Of a stretch of DNA of 64,000 nt, positions 53,097 through 61,705 are shown in pieces; the first letter of the stretch is position 1; the number at the start of each line of letters is the position of its first letter. Under the pieces are notes generated by a model, which was not told where the DNA came from, did not search any database, and saw only the letters and a program-made list of their open reading frames with translations. A program made the position numbers and the translations under genes. The stretch is from Zhengella sedimenti (GTDB lineage: Bacteria > Pseudomonadota > Alphaproteobacteria > Rhizobiales > Rhizobiaceae), in contig NZ_JBKFFP010000005.1 of NCBI RefSeq assembly GCF_046506625.1, positions 186,001 to 250,000 of the forward strand, read 5' to 3'.

Positions 53097-54418
53097 GCGA
53101 CCGTCTCGCCCGATCGATCCTGTGGTCCTATCGCTGGCTGGGCTGGGCGGCCTATCCCTTCGTCGGCGGCTATATCGGCTGGCGCGCCGCCAAGGGCAAG
53201 GAAGACCGCCGGCGCCGGCGCGAGCGCTACGGCATCACGCGCACGGCAAGACCCCACGGGCCGCTGGTCTGGATCCATGCCGCCTCCGTCGGCGAGATGA
53301 GCGCGGTATCGCCGCTGGCAGAGCGCATTGCCGGACTGGGCGTCAACGTGGTGCTGACAACGGGAACGGTCACCTCTGCTCGCATCGCCGGCGACCGCTT
53401 TTCCGGCAATGTCATCCATCAATATGTTCCCCTCGACCTCAAGCCCGCGGTCTCCCGTTTCCTCGGCCACTGGAAGCCGGACCTTGCGATCATCGCCGAA
53501 TCCGAGATCTGGCCGATGACCATTCTGGAACTCGGCGCGCGCCGTGTGCCGCAGGTTCTGGTCAACGGCCGTCTGTCGGACCGTTCCTTCAAGGCCTGGA
53601 GCAAGCGCTCCTGGCTCGCCGAGGCCCTGCTGGAGAACCTCGCCCTCGTCATGGCGCAATCCGACGTGGACGGCGAGCGCTACCGCGCGCTGGGCGCACG
53701 TCCGGTGATCGTGACCGGCAATCTGAAGGTCGATACCGAGGCTCCAGCGGTCGACCTGGGAGAACTGGAGAAGCTGACCGCGCAGATCGGTGAGCGGCGC
53801 ACCTGGGCGGCGATCTCGACCCATGACGGCGAGGAGGTGATCTGCGGCGATGTGCACCAGACGCTCGCCCGCCGCCATCCCGGTCTGCTCACCATCATCG
53901 TTCCGCGCCATCCCGTTCGCGCCGACGAGATCGAGAGCCAGTTGAAGGCGAAGGGCCTGAACGTGGCGCGGCGCAGCCGTGGCGACACGGTCGGCGGCCA
54001 GACCGACATCCTGCTCGGCGACACGATCGGCGAGATGGGTCTCTACCTGCGCCTGACCGATGTCGTCTTCGTCGGCAAGTCGCTGACCGGCGAGGGTGGC
54101 CAGAACCCGCTCGAACCGGCCATGCTCGACGCCGCCATCCTTTCCGGCAAGAATGTCCAGAATTTCCGCGAGAGCTATCAGCGCCTGATCAAGAACGGCG
54201 GTGCGAAACTGGTCAAGGACAAGGACATGCTGGCCGGGGCGGTGAACTTCCTCTTCAACAATGACGAGGTGCGCACCACCATGAAGAAGAACGCCCTGCG
54301 CACGGTGGAGAGCATGCGCGGCGCCCTGGCGCACACCATGCGCGGACTGGAACCCTTCATCCATCCACTCGTCGTCGAGGCCCGTCTCGATCGCGGGCGC
54401 AAGGATGCCGGTGGATGA
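53093..54418 (+). CDS. waaA: 3-deoxy-D-manno-octulosonic acid transferase
   Basis: Adds Kdo residues from CMP-Kdo to lipid IVA at the inner face of the cytoplasmic membrane. It is 441 residues: an N-terminal membrane helix (about 10-30), then a GT-B glycosyltransferase with VWIHAASVGEMSAVSPL, VVLTTGTVTSAR, IIAESEIWPMTILE and the C-terminal VFVGKSLTGEGGQNPLEPA, all WaaA/KdtA signatures. ATGA overlaps join it to the DUF374 gene before and lpxK after. Confidence 0.96.
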   Translation: MSDRLARSILWSYRWLGWAAYPFVGGYIGWRAAKGKEDRRRRRERYGITRTARPHGPLVWIHAASVGEMSAVSPLAERIAGLGVNVVLTTGTVTSARIAGDRFSGNVIHQYVPLDLKPAVSRFLGHWKPDLAIIAESEIWPMTILELGARRVPQVLVNGRLSDRSFKAWSKRSWLAEALLENLALVMAQSDVDGERYRALGARPVIVTGNLKVDTEAPAVDLGELEKLTAQIGERRTWAAISTHDGEEVICGDVHQTLARRHPGLLTIIVPRHPVRADEIESQLKAKGLNVARRSRGDTVGGQTDILLGDTIGEMGLYLRLTDVVFVGKSLTGEGGQNPLEPAMLDAAILSGKNVQNFRESYQRLIKNGGAKLVKDKDMLAGAVNFLFNNDEVRTTMKKNALRTVESMRGALAHTMRGLEPFIHPLVVEARLDRGRKDAGG

Positions 54419-55449
54419 TTGGCGATGCCCCGCCTTTCTGGTGGGAAAGGCCGGGTTGGCAGGCTCTGGCACTGCAGCCCGCCGCCCTGGTCTATGGCCG
54501 CGCCGCCGGCTGGATGATGGACCGCGCCCGTCCTGCCGCGGTGCCGCTTCCCGTCCTGTGCATCGGCAATTTCACCGTGGGCGGATCGGGCAAGACGCCG
54601 GCGGCCATCGCCATGGCGCAGGCGGCCATCGCAGCGGGACACCGGCCCGGTTTCCTCAGCCGCGGCCATGGCGGCGCGTCGACCCACCCGCACTTGGTCG
54701 ACCGCGCCCATGACAGCGCCCGTCATGTCGGCGACGAGCCGCTTCTCCTCGCCGCGCACGCATCCGTGGCGGTGACGCCGGACCGCAAGGCAGGCGCGGC
54801 GCTGCTGAAGGAGCAGGGTTGCGATTTCCTGATCCTGGATGACGGTTTCCAGAGCCGCCGCATCCATTTCGACTACAGCCTGCTGGTGGTGGACGCCCGC
54901 CGAGGGCTGGGCAATGGCCATGTCATCCCGGCCGGTCCGGTTCGCGCGCCCCTCGTCACGCAACTGCGCCATGCCGATGCCCTGCTCGTCATGGGCGATG
55001 GCGACGCCGCCGCGCAGGTCGTGCGGCTTGCGGCGCGGGCCGCGCGCCCGGTCTTCCATGCCCATGTCGAGCCGGTCGAGCCGGTGCGCTTCGCCGGCCG
55101 AAAATTCGTGGCCTTTGCCGGGATCGGCGAGCCGGAGAAGTTCTACGATACGCTGGAATCCTGCGCGGGATATATCGCCGCCACGCGCAATTTCCCCGAC
55201 CACCACCTCTATTCCGATGACGACCTGCGCGAATTGCAGGCCCTCGCCGCTTCCAATGGCGCGCGCCTGATCACCACGGCCAAGGATGCTGCCCGCCTCA
55301 TCGGCGGTTCCGCCCTTGCCAGGACCGTGCTGCAGGAACTCGAAATCCTGGAAGTGCAGACCGTGTTCGACAGCGCCGGCGCGGCCGAACGCATCATCCG
55401 TCAGACGATGGAGGCGTTTCGCGAACGCCGTGCGAAGGGTCCGGCCTGA
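54415..55449 (+). CDS. lpxK: Tetraacyldisaccharide 4'-kinase
   Basis: Phosphorylates the 4' position of the lipid A disaccharide with ATP at the inner membrane. It is 344 residues. The Walker A motif is GNFTVGGSGKTP at 51-62, and the family block DDGFQSRRIHFDYSLLVVDARRG is split around residue 140-165. A hydrophobic N-terminus anchors it. Last gene of the operon pmbA-cysQ-DUF4170-DUF374-waaA-lpxK. Convergent with the DUF2093 gene. Confidence 0.96.
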   Translation: MIGDAPPFWWERPGWQALALQPAALVYGRAAGWMMDRARPAAVPLPVLCIGNFTVGGSGKTPAAIAMAQAAIAAGHRPGFLSRGHGGASTHPHLVDRAHDSARHVGDEPLLLAAHASVAVTPDRKAGAALLKEQGCDFLILDDGFQSRRIHFDYSLLVVDARRGLGNGHVIPAGPVRAPLVTQLRHADALLVMGDGDAAAQVVRLAARAARPVFHAHVEPVEPVRFAGRKFVAFAGIGEPEKFYDTLESCAGYIAATRNFPDHHLYSDDDLRELQALAASNGARLITTAKDAARLIGGSALARTVLQELEILEVQTVFDSAGAAERIIRQTMEAFRERRAKGPA

Positions 55450-55465
55450 CCGGCCCTGGCAGGTT

Positions 55466-55693
55466 TCAGCGCTTGCGCCACTCCGGATGGGCATCGAGTT
55501 CGCGCTGATGCGAGACGATGGCGTCGCGATAGGCTTCCTGACGCTCGACCGACCAGTATTTCAACTCGTCCAGCGCGATCGGCTCGCCGGTGACGGCGCA
55601 GCGCACGAACGCGCCCGGCGACAGCACCTGGTAGTCGCCGTCCAGATAGCGGATGCGGGCTTCGCGCGCGCCGGGTCCTTCAAAACGGTTCAT
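55466..55693 (-). CDS. DUF2093 protein
   Basis: A 75-residue protein with the DUF2093 pattern: REARIRYLDGDYQVLSPGAFVRC then VTGEPIALDELKYWSVERQEAY. Function unknown. The ATG at 55693 has GGCAGG upstream and fits the family N-terminus (MNRFEGPG). It is 67 bases downstream of mutL on the same strand, and the two may share a transcript. Confidence 0.85.
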   Translation of the reverse strand: MNRFEGPGAREARIRYLDGDYQVLSPGAFVRCAVTGEPIALDELKYWSVERQEAYRDAIVSHQRELDAHPEWRKR

Positions 55694-55760
55694 GTGAGCC
55701 TGCCTTTCCTGCCGATCGTTGACGCCACAAAACCTGCTTCCCGTCAAGGCAATTGACCGT

Positions 55761-57611
55761 TCAGCGCCGCGCGAACAGCCTTTCGATATCGCTGAGCTTG
55801 AGCTCGATATAGGTGGGCCGGCCGTGATTGCATGTTCCGGAACCGGGGGTCGCTTCCATCTGCCGCAGCAGCGCGTCCATCTCTTCCGGTTTCAGCCTGC
55901 GGCCGGAACGCACGGACCCGTGGCAGGCCATGGTGGCGGCAATGTGGTCGATGCGCTCCTTCAGCAGGTCCGCCGTCTCGCTGTCGGCCAGTTCGTCGGC
56001 AAGGTCGCGCACAAGCCCCGCCACGTCCGTCTCGCCCAGGATCGCCGGCGTCTCGCGCACGGCGACCGCGCCCGGCCCGAAGCGTTCCAGGCTGAGGCCG
56101 AACCGTGCCAGCGTTCCGGCATGGCTGGCAAGGCGCTCCGCATCCTCCTCCGGCAGATCGATGATTTCCGGCAGGAGCAGCATCTGCGAGGGAAGCGGGC
56201 GGGCATGGATCGCCTGTTTCAGGGCCTCGTAGACAAGCCGCTCATGGGCGGCGTGCTGGTCCACGATGACCAGCGAATCCGCGGTCTGTGCCACGATGTA
56301 GTTCTCGTGGATCTGGGCGCGCGCCGCGCCGAGCGGCCGCGCCAGCGTCTCCGCAGGGGCCGGCTCACGGCCCGCGCGGGCGTCACCGGACGGCGTGGCG
56401 ACCGCGTCAAAGGCTGCCTGCATGGTTTCGCCGAAACCGCCGGGAATGGTCAGCGGCCGGCTGGGCGATGTTGCCGGGTCGAAGGGCGCGGACGGGCGGT
56501 CCGCGCGCCAGCCGCCAAGCCCTTGTGAAAACCCGCCGCCGTCACGTGGCGATGCCGCCCCGCTTCCGGGCCGGAATGCGGCCATCATGGCGTCGGCTGC
56601 GCTCGACGACGGGCGGATGCCCGCGCCGGCAAGCGCCTGCCGGATCGCGCCGATGATCAGCCCCCGCACCAGGCCCGGATCGCGGAAGCGCACATCGGCC
56701 TTGGCCGGGTGCACGTTGACGTCGACCAGCGCCGGATCGATCTCGATGAACAGCGCGGCCACCGCGTGGCGATCGCGTGGCAGCGTGTCGGCATAGGCAC
56801 CGCGAATGGCGCCCGCCAGCATCTTGTCACGCACCGGCCGCCCGTTGACATAGACATATTGCGCCAGCGCGTTGCCGCGCGAATGGGACGGGATCGAGGT
56901 ATGCCCGGTCAGCCGCACGCCCTCGCGCTCGGCGTCGATTTCAAGCGCGTCGGCGGCGAATTCCTCGCCCATCACCTGCGCGATGCGGCGGATCCGTCCC
57001 GTCAGGCCATCGCCGCAATCGGCCAGTTCGAGCAAGGAGCGGTCAGAGCCGGACACGGAAAACCGGACGGAGGGAAAGGCGATCGCGACCCGCCTGATCA
57101 CGTCCGTGATGGCCGCGCTTTCGGCGCGCGCGCTCTTCATGAACTTCAGCCGCGCCGGCGTGGCGAAGAACAGGTCGCGCACCTCCACCAGCGTGCCGGG
57201 ATTGCCCGCCGCAGGGCGCGGTCCCGTCACGCGGCCGCCCTCCACCTGGATTTCCGCGCCGTCGCCGCCATCCCGGGGGCGCGAGCGTATGGTCAGGCGG
57301 GCCACCGAGCCGATGGAGGGCAGGGCCTCGCCGCGAAAACCCAGTGAACGGATGTCGAAGATGTCGTCGGAAAGCTTGGACGTGCAGTGGCGCGAGACCG
57401 CCAGCGGCAGGTCGGCCGCGCTCATGCCGCTGCCGTCGTCGGTCACCCGGACCAGGTTGACGCCACCACCGGCGGTGACGACCTCGATACGCCGCGCGCC
57501 CGCATCCAGCGCGTTCTCCACCAGTTCCTTCACGACCGACGCCGGCCGTTCGACGACCTCGCCGGCGGCGATCTGGTTGATGACGGTTTCGGACAGTTGG
57601 CGGATGGTCAT
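55761..57611 (-). CDS. mutL: DNA mismatch repair protein MutL
   Basis: Links mismatch recognition by MutS to strand incision. It is 616 residues: an N-terminal GHKL ATPase (VVKELVENALDAGA, VTDDGSGM, SLGFRGEALPSIGSV), a variable linker (about 335-430) and a C-terminal dimerisation domain. The C-terminal domain keeps the endonuclease motif DQHA(X)2E(X)4E at 451-462 and the metal-site CNHGRP at 594-599, so this MutL probably nicks DNA itself, as expected in a bacterium without MutH. It follows the truncated hemoglobin gene by 51 bases. Confidence 0.96.
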   Translation of the reverse strand: MTIRQLSETVINQIAAGEVVERPASVVKELVENALDAGARRIEVVTAGGGVNLVRVTDDGSGMSAADLPLAVSRHCTSKLSDDIFDIRSLGFRGEALPSIGSVARLTIRSRPRDGGDGAEIQVEGGRVTGPRPAAGNPGTLVEVRDLFFATPARLKFMKSARAESAAITDVIRRVAIAFPSVRFSVSGSDRSLLELADCGDGLTGRIRRIAQVMGEEFAADALEIDAEREGVRLTGHTSIPSHSRGNALAQYVYVNGRPVRDKMLAGAIRGAYADTLPRDRHAVAALFIEIDPALVDVNVHPAKADVRFRDPGLVRGLIIGAIRQALAGAGIRPSSSAADAMMAAFRPGSGAASPRDGGGFSQGLGGWRADRPSAPFDPATSPSRPLTIPGGFGETMQAAFDAVATPSGDARAGREPAPAETLARPLGAARAQIHENYIVAQTADSLVIVDQHAAHERLVYEALKQAIHARPLPSQMLLLPEIIDLPEEDAERLASHAGTLARFGLSLERFGPGAVAVRETPAILGETDVAGLVRDLADELADSETADLLKERIDHIAATMACHGSVRSGRRLKPEEMDALLRQMEATPGSGTCNHGRPTYIELKLSDIERLFARR

Positions 57612-57662
57612 CCGCGCTTCATACAGGGATTCGGGTGGGCGAGGCGAGAGCCGGCTTCGTCG

Positions 57663-58052
57663 CTATCCCTCGCGATTGCGCATGTGGTGGCCGAGCCGTT
57701 CCACGTTCTGCCAGATCACGTCGCGCAGTTGTGCCTGCGGAACCGTTTCGTCCAGCGCCTGCCGGAAGCAGGCAAGCCAGCCCTCGATTTCCGCCGTGCC
57801 GATCCCGAAGGGCAGGTGCCGGCGGCGCAGCATGGGCGCGCCGCGCTTCTCGATGAAGGTCTGCGGTCCCCCGAGCCACATCATCAGGTATTCGGTGAAC
57901 TTCTCCTCGCTCTCGGCAAGGTCGGCGGGATGGATGTCGCGTGTCGCCTTCGCCTCCGGCAGCGTGTCCATGAGCGCATAGAAGCGCGCCGTCAGGCGCT
58001 CCACCGCGGGCTTGCCGCCGATTGCCTCGTAGAGGCTGGTCTTCTCCGTCAC
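57663..58052 (-). CDS. Group II truncated hemoglobin
   Basis: A 129-residue 2-on-2 globin, cytoplasmic haem protein that binds oxygen or nitric oxide. Group II (TrHbO) features: SLYEAIGGKPAVERLTARFYALM with Tyr at the B10 position, the proximal His in RRRHLPFGIG, and Trp in EIEGWLACF at the G8 position. A HLPF-type F-helix and the ~130-residue length fit. It starts four bases after the TDT-channel gene, so both are translated from one message under the MarR regulator. Confidence 0.93.
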   Translation of the reverse strand: MTEKTSLYEAIGGKPAVERLTARFYALMDTLPEAKATRDIHPADLAESEEKFTEYLMMWLGGPQTFIEKRGAPMLRRRHLPFGIGTAEIEGWLACFRQALDETVPQAQLRDVIWQNVERLGHHMRNREG

Positions 58053-58056
58053 GATG

Positions 58057-59043
58057 TCACTCCGGCTTGCAGATGTCGCCCCGCGCGATAGCCATGCCGG
58101 TTCTGGCGAGCAGCATGGCGATCACCGCGACGAGCACGCCGTAGAGGATCTGCCCGGCCAGGATCAGGCCCGCAACCCCGGCTGCCGCGCCATAGGCCAG
58201 GGTCGAGATGGTCAGCGCGGCGAGCGGGAAGGAATAGGCCCACCAGGTGATCATGAAGGGCAGGCGGCTCACCTTGCCGATCTGGGTGGCGAAAATGAGC
58301 GCGAACAGGACGCCGCTGTAATAGAGGATGCGCGCGAACGGGTCGATACCGCCCGTCATGCCCTGCCAAGAAACGAAACCGACGGCCGGCGGCGCGATCA
58401 GGATCATCAGCGTGGGCATCAGCCGTTCCGGCAGCGGCGCGTGGAAGATCAGGCGGTTGAAGACCAGCGTCGCCAGCACGATCCAGAACAGGATGCCGAC
58501 GGAAAAGAAGAACCACGAGACTTCCGTATAGCCAAGCCGGATGCCGGCGATGGGAACGAGGATGTTGCCGACGGCGGGAATGAACCACGCCGGGTTCAGG
58601 TGCGCGGCTTCGAACGTGCGATGCCCGATCCACGCCGACACGACGGACAGCGTCAGCACGAGTTGCAGCAGCGTGCCCGCCCCCCAGATGATCTCGCCCC
58701 ATCCCGCATGCATGGGCGTGAGCGCCGTGGCGATCAGGATCAGGCTGATGCTGGCAGCCGGGAAGAAGGCGATCCGCACCGGATGGTTCCAGTCGGCGCG
58801 CACGGCCGCAGGATATCTGACCGCCTTGGCCCCGTAGAGCACGGCGATGGCGGCGAAGGCGAGGCCCGTCAGGCCGAGCAGCAGGCCGGGAGCGATCGTG
58901 TGCATGCCGCCGACATGCTCCAGCCGCATCGTTGCCAGTGTCAGTCCGGCCAGCCCCATGACGATCGCGAACATGCCCACCGGCACGTGTTCGAGCCTGG
59001 AATGGGCTGCGGGAACGGGCGCGGCCGCTGCGAGATCGGACAT
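58057..59043 (-). CDS. TDT/SLAC1-family anion channel or exporter (TehA-like)
   Basis: A 328-residue membrane protein with ten hydrophobic helices and the TDT/SLAC1 pattern: LEHVPVGMFAIVMGLAGL at the N-terminus, WNHPVRIAFFPAASISLIL and HLNPAWFIPAVGNILVPIAG in the middle, and TWWAYSFPLAALT near the end. Relatives include TehA, plant SLAC1 anion channels, sulfite exporter SSU1 and malate transporters; substrate cannot be read here. The ATG at 59043 has GGAG eight bases upstream. Second gene of the marR-TDT-hemoglobin unit. Confidence 0.9.
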   Translation of the reverse strand: MSDLAAAAPVPAAHSRLEHVPVGMFAIVMGLAGLTLATMRLEHVGGMHTIAPGLLLGLTGLAFAAIAVLYGAKAVRYPAAVRADWNHPVRIAFFPAASISLILIATALTPMHAGWGEIIWGAGTLLQLVLTLSVVSAWIGHRTFEAAHLNPAWFIPAVGNILVPIAGIRLGYTEVSWFFFSVGILFWIVLATLVFNRLIFHAPLPERLMPTLMILIAPPAVGFVSWQGMTGGIDPFARILYYSGVLFALIFATQIGKVSRLPFMITWWAYSFPLAALTISTLAYGAAAGVAGLILAGQILYGVLVAVIAMLLARTGMAIARGDICKPE

Positions 59044-59061
59044 GATGTACTCCATCAGCTA

Positions 59062-59096
59062 ATATATGAACATATGATAATCTATTGGTCATATAT
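59062..59096. promoter_or_regulatory. AT-rich inverted repeat, candidate MarR operator
   Basis: ATATATGA (59062-59069) and TCATATAT (59089-59096) form a perfect inverted repeat, with a CATATG palindrome between them, in the gap between marR and the TDT gene. This stretch is strikingly AT-rich for the window. A second small repeat, TGCGA-N5-TCGCA, lies just outside at about 59104-59118. Binding by the adjacent MarR protein is inferred. Confidence 0.5.
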
Positions 59097-59139
59097 CCGC
59101 AAGTGCGACATGTTCGCATTCGCCCGGCAGTGCGCGCTT

Positions 59140-59619
59140 TCAGTCCCCCGGATCGCCGCGCAGACGCAGGCAGGTCTCCAGCCGTGTCAGGCCCTGCACC
59201 AGTGCGTTCCAATCCGCGTCACCCATCTCGGCGACGACGGCGGCTTCGTAGTCACGGGCGAAAGGCGCCAGTTCGGCATGGATTGCCCGCCCGGCCTTCG
59301 TCAGTTCCAGGTGTTCCACCCGCCGGTCGTTCTCGTCCGATTCGCGTTTCAGCCAGCCACGCCGTTCCAGCGCCGCCACCGCCCGGCTCACCTTGGTCTT
59401 GTGCTGCGAGGAGTGCGCCACAATGTCGCTGGCTGTCGCCCGGCCGAACTGGCCAAGCGAGGCCAGCACGCGCCATTCCGGCCGCGTCATTCCATGGCGT
59501 TCGCGATAGATGCGCGAGAAGGACCGGCTGACCAGATCGGCGAGGCGGTTGAGCCGGTAGGGAAGAAAGTCCTCCAGCGCCAGCTCGGTTCCGGTCCCGG
59601 AAGGAGGCTTGGTTGTCAT
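59140..59619 (-). CDS. MarR-family transcriptional regulator
   Basis: A 159-residue winged-helix regulator. The DNA-binding domain spans about 45-115: MTRPEWRVLASLGQFG, TASDIVAHSSQHKTKVSRAVAALERRGWL and the wing DENDRRVEHLELTKAGR. MarR proteins usually repress an adjacent efflux or detoxification gene and release DNA on binding phenolic or oxidising ligands. The likely targets here are the TDT channel and hemoglobin genes downstream. The ATG at 59619 was chosen for the family N-terminus; 59637 is possible. Confidence 0.9.
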   Translation of the reverse strand: MTTKPPSGTGTELALEDFLPYRLNRLADLVSRSFSRIYRERHGMTRPEWRVLASLGQFGRATASDIVAHSSQHKTKVSRAVAALERRGWLKRESDENDRRVEHLELTKAGRAIHAELAPFARDYEAAVVAEMGDADWNALVQGLTRLETCLRLRGDPGD

Positions 59620-59832
59620 GACCGGCGCAGCCCTCATTGTTACAGTTTCAACAGTTGCAATTTCAACAAGCGATCGGGAAAGTCAATGCATCCCGCCGGT
59701 CCCTGCGGCGCCCGGAACCTTCCGGCCCTGTTCCGCGCCTGTGCCGGCCCGTTCCCGGTGCATCTGCGGGCTTGCCGTCGCGGCCGCCATTTGCTTCAAC
59801 TGTGCGAGAAATGCGCGGCTCAGGAGGAATGG

Positions 59833-60312
59833 GTGGAAGAATCGGGCGCCGTTGACGGATTTGATCGCAAGATCATGGCATTGCTGCAGGAAGATGCGCG
59901 CTTGACGAATGCCGAATTGGCCGAGCGCGTTCACCTGTCTCCCTCGCAATGCTCACGCCGCCGCCAGCGGCTCGAGGAAACCGGCTACATTGCCGGTTAT
60001 GCGGCACGCCTCGACCGCGAGCGACTCGGCTTCGGCTTCGTCAACATCATCTCGGTGACGCTGGCGACGCACAATCGCGACAGCGCCCGCAGGTTCGCCG
60101 AACTGGTCCGCCATCTGCCGCAGGTCCAGGAGGCCCATGCGCTGACCGGTGAGATGGATTACCATCTCAAGGTGGTGACCCCGGACCTCAAGGCCCTGTC
60201 TGCTTTCGTGAACGACATCCTGCTTCCTCACGAGGCGGTTGCCCATGTGAAAACGGCCATCGTGCTGGAGACGCTGAAGGAGAGCGGCGCACTGCCGCTC
60301 GAAATTCGTTGA
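59833..60312 (+). CDS. Lrp/AsnC-family transcriptional regulator
   Basis: A 159-residue regulator. The AsnC helix-turn-helix covers about 8-65 (DGFDRKIMALLQEDARLTNAE, LAERVHLSPSQCSRRRQRLEETGYI), followed by a RAM ligand-binding domain (FVNIISVTLATH, AHALTGEMDYHLKVVTPDL). Lrp-type proteins sense amino acids. The GTG at 59833 has AGGAGG five bases upstream; no in-frame ATG lies near. It is divergent from marR and 210 bases upstream of the TRAP genes, so it could regulate that transporter. Confidence 0.92.
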   Translation: MEESGAVDGFDRKIMALLQEDARLTNAELAERVHLSPSQCSRRRQRLEETGYIAGYAARLDRERLGFGFVNIISVTLATHNRDSARRFAELVRHLPQVQEAHALTGEMDYHLKVVTPDLKALSAFVNDILLPHEAVAHVKTAIVLETLKESGALPLEIR

Positions 60313-60522
60313 CCGCTTGGACGGTTTATTGAATGATACGCCCTGCCGCCGGATGCCGGCGGAAAAGGGGAAAGGGCAGGGTTGCAGCAGTCTGCGCAAT
60401 ATAATGCATCGACATGAAGTCGAATGTTGCAAAATCCTGCATGAAATGGAATGAATGCAGCCGGAGGCAAGCCTGCTTGTCCCCGTCTGGGAAAAGCTAG
60501 GAAACCGTAGGGAGGAGTTCCG

Positions 60523-61572
60523 GTGAAACCTTTATCTCTGAAATCGCTTGCAATGGCCGCCGTCATCGGCGTGGGCGCCGTCATGGGCACGTCCGTCGCT
60601 TCGTTCGCGCAGGAGGTGACGCTCAAGCTGCACCAGTTCCTGCCGGCGCAGGCCAATGTCCCCAAATACGTGCTCGACGTCTGGGCCGACAAGGTCGAGG
60701 AACAGTCCGGCAACCGCATCAAGGTGGAGCGCTATCCGTCCATGCAGCTTGGCGGCAAGCCGCCGGAACTCATCGACCAGGTCCGTGACGGCGTGGTCGA
60801 CCTCGTCTGGACGGTGATCGGCTACACGCCGGGCCGTTTCCCGCGCACCGAGGTCTTCGAGCTTCCCTTCATGGTGACGACCGCCGAACCGGCCTCGCGC
60901 GCCTTCTGGGAAATGTTCGAGAAGGACATGAAGGACGAAGAGTTCAAGGACGTCCACATCATCGGCGGCTGGGTGCATGGCCCTGGCGTCATCCATGCCA
61001 ACAAGGAAGTGCGCGTGCCTTCCGACCTGAACGGCATGAAGATCCGCGGCGCCTCGCGCACCGTCAACATGCTGCTTGAGGAACTGGGTGCCACCCCGGT
61101 CGGCATGCCGGTTCCCGCCGTGCCCGAGGCCCTTTCCAAGGGCGTGATCGACGGCACGACGATCCCGTGGGAAGTCACGGCCGCACTCAAGGTCCCCGAA
61201 CTGGTCAAGAACCACACCGAGTTCAGCGGCCGCGCGCTCTACACCGTCACTTTCGTCCTCGCCATGAACAAGGCGAAGTATGAGAGCCTGCCCGACGACC
61301 TCAAGAAGGTCATCGATGACAATTCCGGCATCGAGTTCTCCGCCTTTGCCGGCAAGACGCAGGAATACTATGACGGTCCGGCCCGCGAACTGGCGGTGAA
61401 GGCCAACAACAACATCATCACGCTGAACGAGGAAGAGACCGCGAAGTGGCGCGAGGCCGCCCAGCCGGTCTACGACAAGTGGATCGCCGACATGGACTCC
61501 AAGGGCTATGACGGCAAGGCGCTGGTCGAGGAAGCCGAGGCGCTGATCAAGAAGTATTCGGGCCAGATGTAA
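60523..61572 (+). CDS. dctP: TRAP transporter solute-binding protein DctP (copy 1)
   Basis: A 349-residue periplasmic receptor with a signal peptide (cleavage near ASFA-QE, residue 29). The DctP fold shows in LKLHQFLPAQANVPKYV, MQLGGKPPELIDQVRDGVVD, MKIRGASRTVNMLLEELGATPVGMP split over 165-190, where the conserved Arg binds the substrate carboxylate, and VPEALSKGVIDGTTIPWEV. Ligand unknown; organic acids are usual. The start is a GTG with GGGAGGAG upstream. A TATAAT hexamer at 60400-60405 could be part of its promoter. A stem-loop follows. Confidence 0.93.
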   Translation: MKPLSLKSLAMAAVIGVGAVMGTSVASFAQEVTLKLHQFLPAQANVPKYVLDVWADKVEEQSGNRIKVERYPSMQLGGKPPELIDQVRDGVVDLVWTVIGYTPGRFPRTEVFELPFMVTTAEPASRAFWEMFEKDMKDEEFKDVHIIGGWVHGPGVIHANKEVRVPSDLNGMKIRGASRTVNMLLEELGATPVGMPVPAVPEALSKGVIDGTTIPWEVTAALKVPELVKNHTEFSGRALYTVTFVLAMNKAKYESLPDDLKKVIDDNSGIEFSAFAGKTQEYYDGPARELAVKANNNIITLNEEETAKWREAAQPVYDKWIADMDSKGYDGKALVEEAEALIKKYSGQM

Positions 61573-61584
61573 GGTCCGGGCGGG

Positions 61585-61611
61585 AAGGCGGCCGGACCGG
61601 CCGCCTTTCTT
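61585..61611 (+). terminator. Stem-loop between the two dctP genes
   Basis: AAGGCGGCCG (61585-61594) pairs perfectly with CGGCCGCCTT (61598-61607) over a three-base loop and runs into TCTT. It begins 13 bases after the first dctP stop. It may partly terminate transcription or stabilise the dctP message. Confidence 0.7.
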
Positions 61612-61705
61612 CGTTTCCGGATGCCACGGACTTTCGAGAGGGGCGCCTGCGCCCTTCTGGCAAGACCCTGACAGACACCTGATCGCCAACCTGGGGAGGA
61701 CCGCG

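Noticed and set aside
60400..60405. A perfect TATAAT upstream of the first dctP gene, considered as a promoter feature.
   Set aside because: No acceptable -35 box sits at 16-18 bases; the nearest TTGCAG is only 12 bases away. It is mentioned with the gene but not called as a promoter.
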